A stretch of DNA of 64,000 nt. It comes from Streptomyces cinnamoneus (lineage in GTDB: Bacteria > Actinomycetota > Actinomycetes > Streptomycetales > Streptomycetaceae). The DNA lies in NCBI RefSeq assembly GCF_002939475.1, contig NZ_PKFQ01000001.1, positions 5,701,001 through 5,765,000 on the forward strand. Reading direction: 5' to 3'. Shown here piece by piece: positions 22,966 through 31,196 of the stretch. Position 1 is the stretch's first letter, and each line of letters starts with the position of its first letter. The notes below the pieces were generated by a model. That model was not told where the DNA came from. It ran no database searches and saw nothing but the letters and a program-made list of their open reading frames with translations. Position numbers and translations under genes: made by a program.

Positions 22966-24726
22966 GTGACTGAGACACCGGCGAACACCCTGCAATACCG
23001 CTCTGACGGGCCAGAAGACGCCCCAGTCCTGGTACTGGGGCCGGCGTTGGGTACCACATGGCACATGTGGGACCGGCAGATACCGGAGCTGATCCGGCAC
23101 TGGCGCGTCCTGCGCTTCGACCTGCCGGGTCACGGCGGCGCCCCCGCCCGGCCCGCCGCCACCGCCGGTGACCTCGCCGACCGGTTGCTGGCCACGCTCG
23201 ACGGGCTCGGCGTCGAGCGCTTCGCCTACGCCGGCGCCTGCGTCTCCGGCGCGATCGGCGTCGACCTGGCCCTGCGGCACCCGCACCGGCTCGCCTCGCT
23301 CGCCCTGATCGGCTCGGCCGCTCACGCCGCGGACACCACCTGGGTGCCGCGTGCCGCCGACGTCCGGGCGAACGGCCTGGAGCCGGTCGCCCGTTCCGCT
23401 CCGGAGCGGTGGTTCACCCCGCTCTTCGGCGGCGCCCAGCCCGCCATCGTGGACTGGGCCGTGCAGATGGTCCGGACGACGGACCTGCCCTGCTACGCGG
23501 CCGCCTGTGAGGCGCTCGCCGCCTTCGACGCCCGCGCCGGACTGGGCCGCATCGCGGTGCCCACGCTGGTCATCGTGGGCGCCGACGACCAGGTGACCTC
23601 GCCGGCGGACGCCCGGGAGCTGGTGGCGGGGATCCCCGACGCCCGGCTCGCCATGGTGCCGGCGGCCCGGCACCTGGCGCCGGTGGAGCAGCCCGTGGCC
23701 GTCACGGACCTGCTGGTCCGTCACTTCAACGCGCCGTGGGCGACGCCCCCCGGCACCCCGTCGGCACCCGGCGTATCCGCCGGATCCCCCGCCCCCGGTG
23801 TCCCGTCGCCCGGCGTCCCCGCGTCGGCTACGGCCATGCCCGGCGTCCCCGTGCCCGGTGCCCCGTCGGCCCCCGTGGGCCCCAGCGTCTTCGCGCCGGT
23901 TTCCGCCGAGCCGGGTGGCTCGGTGCCTGGCGCACCTGCGTCGGCTACGGCCATGCCCGGCGACTCCCCGGCGGCTTCCGCCGTCCCCGGCTTCCCGGCA
24001 GCGGCCACCGCCACCCCCGGTACCCCCGCTCCCGGCGCCGCCCCGGTTCCGTTCGCCGCCGCCGGGGCACCCGTGTCCTCGGTCGGGACCGCGCCGGACC
24101 CGGCGACGGCGGCGGCTCCCGTCGGCGAGGGCACCGAGCCGCATCCCGGTTTCGGGCCGCCCGTGGGCGGCAACCCGTACGCGGGCACGGCCTCCGGCTC
24201 GCCGGTGTTCGGTGGCACGACCACCCCGGGCGTTCCCGGCGCTCTTCCCCCCGACCACGCCGATCACGCCGGCGGCACCGACACCACCGACCCCGCCGGC
24301 CGCCCCGACCACACCGGCCGCACCGGCCCCACGGACGCCCTCGCCGCCGGCGCCCGGCTCCGTCGCGAGGTGCTGGGAGACGCCGCCCCCGCCGCCTCCG
24401 GCGGCCACCGCGCGTTCACCGCCGACTTCGAGGACTTCGCCACCCGCGTCGCCTGGGGCGACACGTGGGCGCGCCCCGGCCTCGACCGGCGTGCCCGGTT
24501 CCTCGTCGCCCTGACCGCCCTCACCGTCGGCGGCCACCTCGACGAGCTGGCCGAGCACACACGCGCCGCCCTGCGCGGCGGAGTCACCCCGGGCGAGATC
24601 AAAGAAACGTTGCTTCAGTGCTCCCTGCACTGCGGCCTGCCCGCCGCCCGGGCGGCCTTCGCCGTCGCCGGACGCGTCGTCGCGGAGGAGCGCGACGCAC
24701 GGGACGGGCACGACCCGCAGACGTAG
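22966..24726 (+). CDS. pcaL: PcaL: 3-oxoadipate enol-lactonase / 4-carboxymuconolactone decarboxylase fusion with long linker
   Basis: Fusion protein of 586 aa for two successive protocatechuate-branch steps. Residues 1-258 are an alpha/beta hydrolase (enol-lactonase): ALGTTWHMWD oxyanion region, nucleophile elbow AGACVSG with Cys92 where Ser is expected, Asp208 region and His236 in ARHLAPVEQP. Residues 457-586 are the carboxymuconolactone decarboxylase domain with KETLLQCSLHCGLPAAR. Between them lie about 198 Pro/Gly/Ala/Thr/Ser-rich residues, far longer than the short linker usual in PcaL. A 25-base direct repeat occurs in the linker (23821 and 23938). The GTG at VTETPA is preferred over GTG 22942. 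The other pca genes are absent nearby. Confidence 0.88.
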   Translation: MTETPANTLQYRSDGPEDAPVLVLGPALGTTWHMWDRQIPELIRHWRVLRFDLPGHGGAPARPAATAGDLADRLLATLDGLGVERFAYAGACVSGAIGVDLALRHPHRLASLALIGSAAHAADTTWVPRAADVRANGLEPVARSAPERWFTPLFGGAQPAIVDWAVQMVRTTDLPCYAAACEALAAFDARAGLGRIAVPTLVIVGADDQVTSPADARELVAGIPDARLAMVPAARHLAPVEQPVAVTDLLVRHFNAPWATPPGTPSAPGVSAGSPAPGVPSPGVPASATAMPGVPVPGAPSAPVGPSVFAPVSAEPGGSVPGAPASATAMPGDSPAASAVPGFPAAATATPGTPAPGAAPVPFAAAGAPVSSVGTAPDPATAAAPVGEGTEPHPGFGPPVGGNPYAGTASGSPVFGGTTTPGVPGALPPDHADHAGGTDTTDPAGRPDHTGRTGPTDALAAGARLRREVLGDAAPAASGGHRAFTADFEDFATRVAWGDTWARPGLDRRARFLVALTALTVGGHLDELAEHTRAALRGGVTPGEIKETLLQCSLHCGLPAARAAFAVAGRVVAEERDARDGHDPQT

Positions 24727-24752
24727 CGCCCCCGGCGTAGCAGGATGGGGGC

Positions 24753-25397
24753 ATGAAGTTGACCAAGCACAGTCATGCCTGCGTCCGCCTGGAGAAGGAC
24801 GGCCGCACGCTCGTCATCGACCCCGGCGCGTTCAGCGAGCGGGACGCGGCCGTCGGGGCCGACGCCGTGCTCGTCACGCACGAGCACCTGGACCACTTCG
24901 ACGAGGACCGGCTGCGGGCCGCCCTGGAGGCCAATCCGGCCGCCGAGCTGTGGACCCTGCGCAGCGTCGCCGAGAAGGTCTCGGCGGCCTTCCCCGGCCG
25001 CGTGCACACGGTCGGGGAGGGCGACGCGTTCACCGCGGCCGGCTTCGACGTCCAGGTGCACGGTCAGATGCACGCCGTGATCCACCCGGACATTCCGCGG
25101 ATCACCAATGTCGGCTACCTCGTGGACGGTTCGGTCTTCCACCCCGGTGACGCGCTGACCCTGCCGGGGCAGCCGGTCGAGACCCTGATGGTGCCGGTCA
25201 TGGCCCCCTGGAACAAGGTCTCCGAGATCATCGACTACGTGCGCGAGATCAAGCCCCGGCGCGCGATCGACATCCACGACGGGCTGCTCGCCGACCTGGC
25301 CCGGCCCGTCTACGACCGGATGCTGGGGCCGGACGGCCCGGGCGTGGCCGGGGCGGACCACTCCCGGATGGCGGCCGGGGAGAGCGTCGAGCTGTGA
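24753..25397 (+). CDS. UlaG-like metallo-beta-lactamase-fold hydrolase
   Basis: Protein of 214 aa with the MBL fold of the UlaG/YycJ-like branch: MKLTKHSHACVRLE at the start, THEHLDHFD as the HxHxDH metal motif (about residues 46-54), GQMHAVIH supplying a further His, and FHPGDAL with the bridging Asp. Typical annotations are L-ascorbate-6-phosphate lactonase or general phosphodiesterase-like enzymes; nothing here fixes the substrate. It lies 26 bases after pcaL on the same strand and could be co-transcribed. Confidence 0.85.
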   Translation: MKLTKHSHACVRLEKDGRTLVIDPGAFSERDAAVGADAVLVTHEHLDHFDEDRLRAALEANPAAELWTLRSVAEKVSAAFPGRVHTVGEGDAFTAAGFDVQVHGQMHAVIHPDIPRITNVGYLVDGSVFHPGDALTLPGQPVETLMVPVMAPWNKVSEIIDYVREIKPRRAIDIHDGLLADLARPVYDRMLGPDGPGVAGADHSRMAAGESVEL

Positions 25398-25438
25398 CGG
25401 TCGGGGTGAGTGTCCGACCCGGCCGTTAGGGTGGCCGC

Positions 25439-26218
25439 ATGCGCATCGCCACCTGGAACGTGAACTCGATCACCGCCCGTCTGCCGCGGCTGCTCGCCTG
25501 GCTGGAGAGCAGCGGCACGGACGTGCTGTGCATACAGGAGACGAAGTGCGGTGAGGACGCCTTCCCGTTCGAGGAGCTGCGCGCGCTGGGCTATGAGGCC
25601 GCGGTCAACGCCGACGGCCGGTGGAACGGCGTGGCCGTCATCTCCCGCGTGGGCCTCGCCGACGTGGTCAAGGGCCTGCCGGGTGGACCCGACTACGACG
25701 GCTCGCAGGAGCCGCGCGCCGTCTCGGCGACCTGCGGGCCCGTCCGGGTCTGGTCGGTCTACGTGCCCAACGGCCGCGAGGTCGGTCACGACCACTACGC
25801 CTACAAGCTCCACTGGCTGGAGTCGCTGCGCGACGCCGTCGCCGTGGACGCGGCGGGCGAGCGGCCCTTCGCCGTGCTCGGCGATTTCAACGTCGCGCCC
25901 ACCGACGAGGACGTCTACGACCCCTCGGTCTTCGAGGGCGCCACGCACGTCACCCCGGCCGAGCGCGCGGCCCTCGGCGCCCTGCGCGACGCCGGCCTGT
26001 CGGACGTCGTGCCCCGCCCTCTGAAGTACGACCGTCCCTACACCTACTGGGACTACCGCCAGCTGTGCTTCCCGAAGAACCGGGGCATGCGCATCGACCT
26101 CGTCTACGGCAACGCCCCCTTCGCCAAGGCGCGCCAGGACGCCTACGTCGACCGCGAGGAGCGCAAGGGCAAGGGCGCCTCGGACCACGCCCCGGTCGTC
26201 GTCGACCTGGACGTCTGA
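25439..26218 (+). CDS. xth: exodeoxyribonuclease III (AP endonuclease, ExoA/XthA family)
   Basis: DNA-repair nuclease of 259 aa. Motifs: MRIATWNVNSITARL (Asn of the active site), VLCIQETKC (metal-binding Glu34), GRWNGVAVIS, YVPNGREV (catalytic Tyr), LGDFNVAPTDEDVYD (Asp/Asn), and SDHAPVVVDL with the catalytic Asp-His near the C-terminus. It removes damaged 3' ends and cuts at abasic sites. Length is normal for the family. It converges with the SGNH hydrolase gene, with a terminator-like hairpin between them. Confidence 0.93.
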   Translation: MRIATWNVNSITARLPRLLAWLESSGTDVLCIQETKCGEDAFPFEELRALGYEAAVNADGRWNGVAVISRVGLADVVKGLPGGPDYDGSQEPRAVSATCGPVRVWSVYVPNGREVGHDHYAYKLHWLESLRDAVAVDAAGERPFAVLGDFNVAPTDEDVYDPSVFEGATHVTPAERAALGALRDAGLSDVVPRPLKYDRPYTYWDYRQLCFPKNRGMRIDLVYGNAPFAKARQDAYVDREERKGKGASDHAPVVVDLDV

Positions 26219-26242
26219 GACCGGAGCGCCCTGTGCGGGGTG

Positions 26243-26279
26243 CCGCCCCGGAGCGGGCTCGACGCCGGCCCCGGGGCGG
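26243..26279. terminator. probable bidirectional terminator between xth and SGNH hydrolase genes
   Basis: Nine-base stem CCGCCCCGG (26243-26251) pairing with CCGGGGCGG (26271-26279), with a GC-rich 19-base loop that can pair further. It lies between two convergent genes. There is no T run, as is common in Streptomyces. Confidence 0.5.
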
Positions 26280-26302
26280 TCACGATCCGTCGCGGCCGGT
26301 CC

Positions 26303-28135
26303 TCAGACCAGTTTCCTGAGGTCGACCGTCTCGCTGAAGACCCGCATCCCGGCGTCATTGGGATGCAGGTGGTCCCCGGCGTCGTAGCGCGGCAGCATCC
26401 GTTCCGGATGCTCGGGGTCGCGGATCGCCGCGTCGAAGTCGAAGACGGCGTCGTAGAGCCCCCTCGCGGTGCGGATGTGGCGGTTGATGGCCACGCGCGC
26501 GTCGTCGGCCTCCTTGGTGCAGTCGTAGAAGCCGCCGCACGGCGCGATGGTGGCGGCCACGACCCGGATGCCGCGCTGGTGGGCGCGTTCGGCGATCGAG
26601 CGGAGGACGGCGACGACCTCGTCGGCCTTGGTGCCGGCGCGGATGTCGTTGACGCCCTCGAAGACGATGACGGTGCGGGCCGAGGTCTGGGACAGCACGT
26701 CGCGCTCCAGCCGGTGCCCGGCGCTGACCCCGCTCATCACGGTGCTGGTGCCCTCACCCTGGTAGCGGTCGGTCGCCACGCGGTTCCCGGAGATCCCGTG
26801 GTTGAGCACGCCGAAGCGGGGCACCGTGTGCTGCGCGCGCAGCCGCCGGGCCAGCAGGTCGGGCCACCGGCCGTTGGTGCCGGGGGCGGACGCCTCGCCG
26901 TCGGTGATCGAGTCGCCCAGCGTCACCACCGACCCGGGCCCGCCGGCGACGTCGACGCCGGTCAGCAGCGGCCAGTTGCCCAGCCGCTGGGAGTACGCCC
27001 CGGCGCCCCGCTCGGCCGTCCGGTCGCCGGCGCCGTCCGCGCTCATGTACGAGACCTGGTTGCTGTAGCTGTGCACCGGCAGTGCCCGTACGGTGCCCGG
27101 CAGGTGGATGCTCACCAGCAGGTTGGTGTCCGGAGGCACGGAGAAGTCCACGGGGTCGCTGAACCGCTGGGCACCCGCCGGGATCTCGGTCCCCGCCCGG
27201 CCCCCGAAGGCCAGTGGCACGGGCCGGCCGGCCGCCGTCGCGCCGTCACCGCGCTGCACCGCCACGCTGGCGTGGCCGATGCGCAGGGTGCTCGGGGCGA
27301 AGGTGTTCTCCAGCCGGATCCTGGTGCGGGGCCCGCCCGCGCTGCTGTGCACGATCAGCCGCAGCGTCCGGTCGGTCCACGGTCCCACGGCGGCGTACCC
27401 GGACGTGGACGCCGCCCAGCTGCCGGTCCATCCGTTCGAGGGAGCGCGCAGGGACAGCGCGAAGACGTGCAGGGCGACGTCCCGGCCGGGAGCCTTCGGC
27501 AGGACCACGGAGGTGACGTCCCGGCCGCGCGCGACCGGGACCGTGACCGCGTACAGGCGGGTGGTCTCGGACCGTTGGCCGTCGGGGGTGTTGCGGTGGG
27601 GCAGGCCCACGGCCTTGGTGGTGAGGGGGCCGCGGCGCCAGTCGGGCGCGGTGAGGGTGTACGTACTGGCCGACCCGTCGCGGTAGCGGACGACTCCGGT
27701 GCCGCTCGCGTCGCCGCCCGTTCCGGCCACCAGGAAGGACAGGGCCTCGCCGCGGCCGCCCAGCCGCACCGCCTGCCCGTCGGCCCGGACGTTGTCGGGC
27801 CGGCCGGGCGCCCAGCGGGGCAGCTGGAGGCGGGAGGCGTCGACGTCCAGGGCCCGGCCGGCCGTCCAGCCGGCCCTGACCAGGTCCTGGGCGGACAGCG
27901 AGCCGCCCGCGCCGTCGAAGTCGGCGGCCCGGGGGCGGTCGTCGTCGCTGACCGCCCGGTTGTCGAAGAGCCGCTCCAGGGGGAGCGGCTCTCTGCGCGG
28001 TGCGTCGGTGTCGGCCTGTGCGGGCGTGCCCGTGAGGGTGAGGGCGCATGCCGCCCCCGCCGCCAGGGCACCGCTGACGGTCCACCGTCTGTGTCTTCTG
28101 CCGTGTCGCGTCCCGAGCTTCGTGATCCGGAGCAT
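26303..28135 (-). CDS. secreted two-domain SGNH/GDSL-family hydrolase
   Basis: Protein of 610 aa: Arg-rich N-region and hydrophobic signal (residues about 1-41, ending TPAQA), a roughly 350-residue N-terminal part (two beta-rich halves, GWTGSWAAS and TRIRLENTF recognisable), then an SGNH domain with VTLGDSITDG (Ser409), GISGNR, VFEGVNDI and DHLHPND (Asp588, His591). The layout matches large actinomycete GDSL lipases/esterases that probably act on cell-wall or polysaccharide esters (inference). GGGAGG lies ten bases before the chosen ATG; an ATG three codons upstream sits too close to it. A longer frame upstream is not part of the gene. Confidence 0.85.
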   Translation of the reverse strand: MLRITKLGTRHGRRHRRWTVSGALAAGAACALTLTGTPAQADTDAPRREPLPLERLFDNRAVSDDDRPRAADFDGAGGSLSAQDLVRAGWTAGRALDVDASRLQLPRWAPGRPDNVRADGQAVRLGGRGEALSFLVAGTGGDASGTGVVRYRDGSASTYTLTAPDWRRGPLTTKAVGLPHRNTPDGQRSETTRLYAVTVPVARGRDVTSVVLPKAPGRDVALHVFALSLRAPSNGWTGSWAASTSGYAAVGPWTDRTLRLIVHSSAGGPRTRIRLENTFAPSTLRIGHASVAVQRGDGATAAGRPVPLAFGGRAGTEIPAGAQRFSDPVDFSVPPDTNLLVSIHLPGTVRALPVHSYSNQVSYMSADGAGDRTAERGAGAYSQRLGNWPLLTGVDVAGGPGSVVTLGDSITDGEASAPGTNGRWPDLLARRLRAQHTVPRFGVLNHGISGNRVATDRYQGEGTSTVMSGVSAGHRLERDVLSQTSARTVIVFEGVNDIRAGTKADEVVAVLRSIAERAHQRGIRVVAATIAPCGGFYDCTKEADDARVAINRHIRTARGLYDAVFDFDAAIRDPEHPERMLPRYDAGDHLHPNDAGMRVFSETVDLRKLV

Positions 28136-28283
28136 GCGTGTCATGCCTCCCAGCGTTCCCAGCTCTGTCAGGGGCGGGATGAAGCTAAGGAGACGCCCGG
28201 GCGACGTCAAGGAGGCCGACCGGCCACGTCGGAGGCAGCGTGGCTGTGGTGGGGCCATCCGTGGGAGTGAGATCCTGGCCAGT

Positions 28284-28727
28284 ATGAACATTCCCTTCTT
28301 GGACAGCTGGCGCAAGCGGCACGAAGCGGCGCGGGGCCTGGCGTCGCCCCGGGGGGCCGAACGGGACCCGGAGGGCCTGGCCGAGCTGCTGTCGGAGTGC
28401 GAACTGCTGCGCGCGCACGCGCAGTCGGCCGGTGTCGCGCTCGACGACTCGCCGTCGTCCCTGGAGGCACTGGACCAGCTGCAGCCGCGCTGGCGTGAGG
28501 ACCCGGAGCTGGTTCCCTGGCTCGGTAACGACGCGGGCCTGTACCTGGGCACGGCCGTCGTCCGGACGGTGCCGGGGGCGGGCTGGTGGGTGCGGGCGGC
28601 GGACGGCCAGCCGGTGGTCCGGCTGGCCAGCGGCCGGGAGATCGACGTGGTCGAGGCGGGCCAGGCGTGGGCGGCGGACGGCGCCCCGCAGCTGTCGCAG
28701 CTGTACGCGGAGGTGGCCGAGAACTGA
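28284..28727 (+). CDS. conserved actinomycete protein of unknown function (DUF6278-like)
   Basis: Cytosolic 147-aa protein starting MNIPFLDSWRKRH. No signal, membrane helix or known catalytic motif is visible. The wording (LAELLSECELLRAHAQSAG, then LVPWLGNDAGLYLGTAVV and VVRLASGREIDVVEAG) is one I associate with a Streptomyces-wide family annotated DUF6278; the name is from memory. It is divergent from the SGNH hydrolase and convergent with the GntR gene, so it is a single-gene unit. Third-position GC supports it being a real gene. Confidence 0.7.
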   Translation: MNIPFLDSWRKRHEAARGLASPRGAERDPEGLAELLSECELLRAHAQSAGVALDDSPSSLEALDQLQPRWREDPELVPWLGNDAGLYLGTAVVRTVPGAGWWVRAADGQPVVRLASGREIDVVEAGQAWAADGAPQLSQLYAEVAEN

Positions 28728-28764
28728 CGTCCGAGGACGGCGGCGGCACGCCGCGCCCCGCCGG

Positions 28765-29556
28765 TCAGCTCGTGAACGGGATGCTGTACTCCAGGCGCCA
28801 GCGGTCCGCTCGGACCACGATGTCGGAGGTCTCCACCGCCCGGTCGTCGCCGTCGAAATGGGTCCGCTCGACGACGGTGACGCACTGGCCCGCCGTGCAG
28901 CCCAGCGCCTCCGCCTCGGGTGTGGTGGCCGGCCGCGAGCCGACCAGCTCCCGGGCCCGTACGACCCGGATGCCGATGGCCGCCAGCCGCCCGCGCACCC
29001 CGCGCCGGGCGTAGGGCCCGCGCTCGGGCAGCACCACGTCGGTGCCCTCGGTGATGGTCAGCGGCTCCCAGCTGGTGGCGAGTTGCACGGGATGCCGGTT
29101 GGCCAGGTACTCGTACTGGGTGCACAGCACCGGCTCGCCCGCGTCGATGCCGAGGCGCTCGGCGATCGGTGCCGGCGCCGGGGTCTCGCTGGAGGACGCC
29201 TCCCACGTCAGCGCGGTCTCCCGGCCCTTGCCGGGCCGCTCCCCGGCACCGGCGGGCCGGGCGCCGTAGCCCAGCACCTCCGCGGCGAAGGGCGAGTCGA
29301 CCGCGCCGGTCGAGCGCAGCAGGCTGCCCAGCGGGGCCCGGTCGGTGACGAAGACCCCGCGCCCGAACTGGCCCTCCGCGTACCCCGCGGCCTTCAGCAC
29401 GCGCACGGCGCGGTCCACGGTCTGATCGCTGGCCGCGTAGGTGCGTTTGAGCTCGGAACGGGAGGGGATGCGCTCGCCCACGGCGAGCCCGCCCTCGTCG
29501 ATGCGCCGCCGCAGGTCGTCCGCGATGCGCAGGTACACAGGCCTGCTGTCGCCCAC
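28765..29556 (-). CDS. GntR-family (HutC/UTRA-type) transcriptional regulator
   Basis: Protein of 263 aa: an N-terminal winged helix (RPVYLRIADDLRRRIDEG, IPSRSELKRTYAASDQTVDR, GRGVFV) and a C-terminal UTRA effector domain (LCTQYEYLANRHPVQLATSW, VERTHFDGDDRAVETSD and WRLEYSIPF at the end). The GTG start has AGGGAG seven bases upstream; an ATG 11 codons earlier is possible. A strong inverted repeat CTAGGTAC-N15-GTACCTAG lies 47 bases upstream. The regulated pathway is not evident, since the IS701-family insertion separates it from the next genes. Confidence 0.88.
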   Translation of the reverse strand: MGDSRPVYLRIADDLRRRIDEGGLAVGERIPSRSELKRTYAASDQTVDRAVRVLKAAGYAEGQFGRGVFVTDRAPLGSLLRSTGAVDSPFAAEVLGYGARPAGAGERPGKGRETALTWEASSSETPAPAPIAERLGIDAGEPVLCTQYEYLANRHPVQLATSWEPLTITEGTDVVLPERGPYARRGVRGRLAAIGIRVVRARELVGSRPATTPEAEALGCTAGQCVTVVERTHFDGDDRAVETSDIVVRADRWRLEYSIPFTS

Positions 29557-29602
29557 ACCGGGCTCCCTTCCCCCTGGGGTGTCACCCATCCGGCCCCACA
29601 GG

Positions 29603-29633
29603 CTAGGTACCCAGGCGGCCTCTGTGTACCTAG
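29603..29633. promoter_or_regulatory. GntR-type operator (inverted repeat)
   Basis: Perfect 8-base arms CTAGGTAC (29603-29610) and GTACCTAG (29626-29633) separated by 15 bases, directly upstream of the GntR gene. The centre-to-centre spacing of 23 bases (about two helical turns) suits two half-sites on one DNA face. Autoregulation is likely (inference). Confidence 0.6.
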
Positions 29634-29676
29634 GGGTGTCCGGCGGATCGGTGCTGATCCATCGGACACCGCCTAG

Positions 29677-31058
29677 TAGTGCTTTGTTAGGTGGTGTCGT
29701 AGGGCTGCCATGGGACGGTCTGTCGGCAGGTGGGGCAGGTTCCGGTCCAGGTGGCGATGAGCTGCTGGAGGAGGTCCAGGGCCTGGTAGAGGGTCAGGCC
29801 CTGGCAGGGGCTTTTGGGTGTGTCCGCTGTTCGGTCAGGAACAGATGGGCGGCAGTGACGAGGGTGACGTGCCGGTGCCAGCCGGCGAACGAGCGGCCCT
29901 CGAAGTGGTCCAGGCCCAGGGCTGTTTTCAGCTCGCGGTAGTCATGCTCGATCCGCCACCGGGCTTTCGCCAGACGGATCAGATCCTTGGCGGGGAGGTC
30001 GGCCGGCAGGTTCGAGATCCAGTACTTCACTGGTTCGCTTTCGCCCTCGGGCCATTGGGCGATCAGCCAGGACAAGGGGATGGTGCCGTCGGCAGCCGGC
30101 TTCGGGCGACGGCCCGCGAGCCGGACGCGCAGGAACACGAAATGCGAGCTCATTGCCGCTTTCGATCCCTTGCGCCAGGTCACGGTCCGCCCACGGCTGC
30201 GACCTGCGGCCAGCACATGCTCGCGCAATGACACCGGCCGGGTGCGATAGCGGGGCAGTGGCCTGGGGCCGAGCCCGCCGTATTCACGCTGGTGCGGCAC
30301 CGCGTCCTGGCCGTGGGCGGTCATCTCGCCCTTGACCTGGAGTACCCAGGCCAGGCCGCGTTCGTCCAGACCGTGACGGAAATCGGCGTTCGCGCCGTAG
30401 CCGGTGTCCGCGACCAGGACAGCAGGCCGCAGCCCGCAGCCGGCGAGTTCGTCGAGCATGTCCAGGGCCAGCTGCCACTTGGCCCGGTGACGCTCGCTGC
30501 CGGGGATCCGGCAGGCCTGCCTGCGGACCTGCGCGTCGGGACCGTCCCAGGCAGCGGGCAGGAACAGGCGCCAGGACAGCGGGCACGAGGCCTCCCCGGA
30601 GGCGGCATGGACGCTGACACCGATCTGGCAGTTGCCGACCTTGCCCAAAGTGCCGGAGTACTGCCGGGCGACCCCGGGCGAGAAACGGCCGTCCTTGGGG
30701 AAACCGGTGTCGTCCACCACCCATACCTGCGGCCGGACCACGGCCACAGCCCTCCACGCCAGCCGGGCCCGCACCTGCTCGACCTGCCAGGTCGAAGACG
30801 TCATGAACTGCTGCAGCTGCTGATGATCGACACCAAGCCGCTCAGCCATCGGCTGCATCGACTTCCTGCGGCCGTCCAGCAGCAGCCCCCGCAGATACAA
30901 CCCGCCCTTCGCCCGCTGATCCCGCCGCACCAACGGCGCGAACACATCCGACACGAACTCCTCTAACCGGCCCCGCACCGCGGCAAGCTCCCCAGCCCTC
31001 ATACAGCCAGCGAACTACCGCCCACCCACCACGACAAGGGCCACCTAACAAAGCACTA
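29677..31058 (-). mobile_element. complete IS701-family insertion sequence (1382 bp)
   Basis: Perfect 18-base terminal inverted repeats TAGTGCTTTGTTAGGTGG at 29677-29694 and its complement at 31041-31058. CTAG flanks both ends (29673-29676 and 31059-31062), a 4-base target duplication typical of the family. Removing the element joins ACACCGC-CTAG-GGCAAATG. The intact ends and open transposase frame suggest a recent insertion. Confidence 0.9.
29794..31002 (-). CDS. IS701-family transposase
   Basis: DDE transposase of 402 aa with family landmarks: WVVDDTGFPKDGRFS (first Asp), VADTGYGANADF (second Asp) and WRIEHDYRELKTALGLDHFE (catalytic Glu region). The frame is intact from ATG to stop. A 117-base tail follows the stop inside the element. 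No passenger gene is present. Confidence 0.92.
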   Translation of the reverse strand: MRAGELAAVRGRLEEFVSDVFAPLVRRDQRAKGGLYLRGLLLDGRRKSMQPMAERLGVDHQQLQQFMTSSTWQVEQVRARLAWRAVAVVRPQVWVVDDTGFPKDGRFSPGVARQYSGTLGKVGNCQIGVSVHAASGEASCPLSWRLFLPAAWDGPDAQVRRQACRIPGSERHRAKWQLALDMLDELAGCGLRPAVLVADTGYGANADFRHGLDERGLAWVLQVKGEMTAHGQDAVPHQREYGGLGPRPLPRYRTRPVSLREHVLAAGRSRGRTVTWRKGSKAAMSSHFVFLRVRLAGRRPKPAADGTIPLSWLIAQWPEGESEPVKYWISNLPADLPAKDLIRLAKARWRIEHDYRELKTALGLDHFEGRSFAGWHRHVTLVTAAHLFLTEQRTHPKAPARA

Positions 31059-31196
31059 CTAGGGCAAATGGCGGCCAATGCCTACCCGATCCGGCTCAAT
31101 CCCCGTCGGCAGGCGTGTCAGTGGTGAAGTCCCGTGGCGATGCGGAATAGCTTCCGGCGACCGTGAGAGCGCCGAGAGCGAGTGGGTAGGGCTGCC

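Noticed and set aside
23736..24740. Separate Arg-rich protein overlapping the pcaL linker
   Set aside because: It is the +1-frame shadow of the GC-rich linker; the pcaL frame joins two complete enzyme domains.
26303..29206. 967-codon frame as one giant hydrolase
   Set aside because: The part above 28144 is antisense to other genes; signal peptide and ribosome-binding site put the real start at 28135.
29641..29672. Short dyad GGATCGGTGCTGATCC as a second operator
   Set aside because: Arms are only about five bases and no matching copy was found near other genes.
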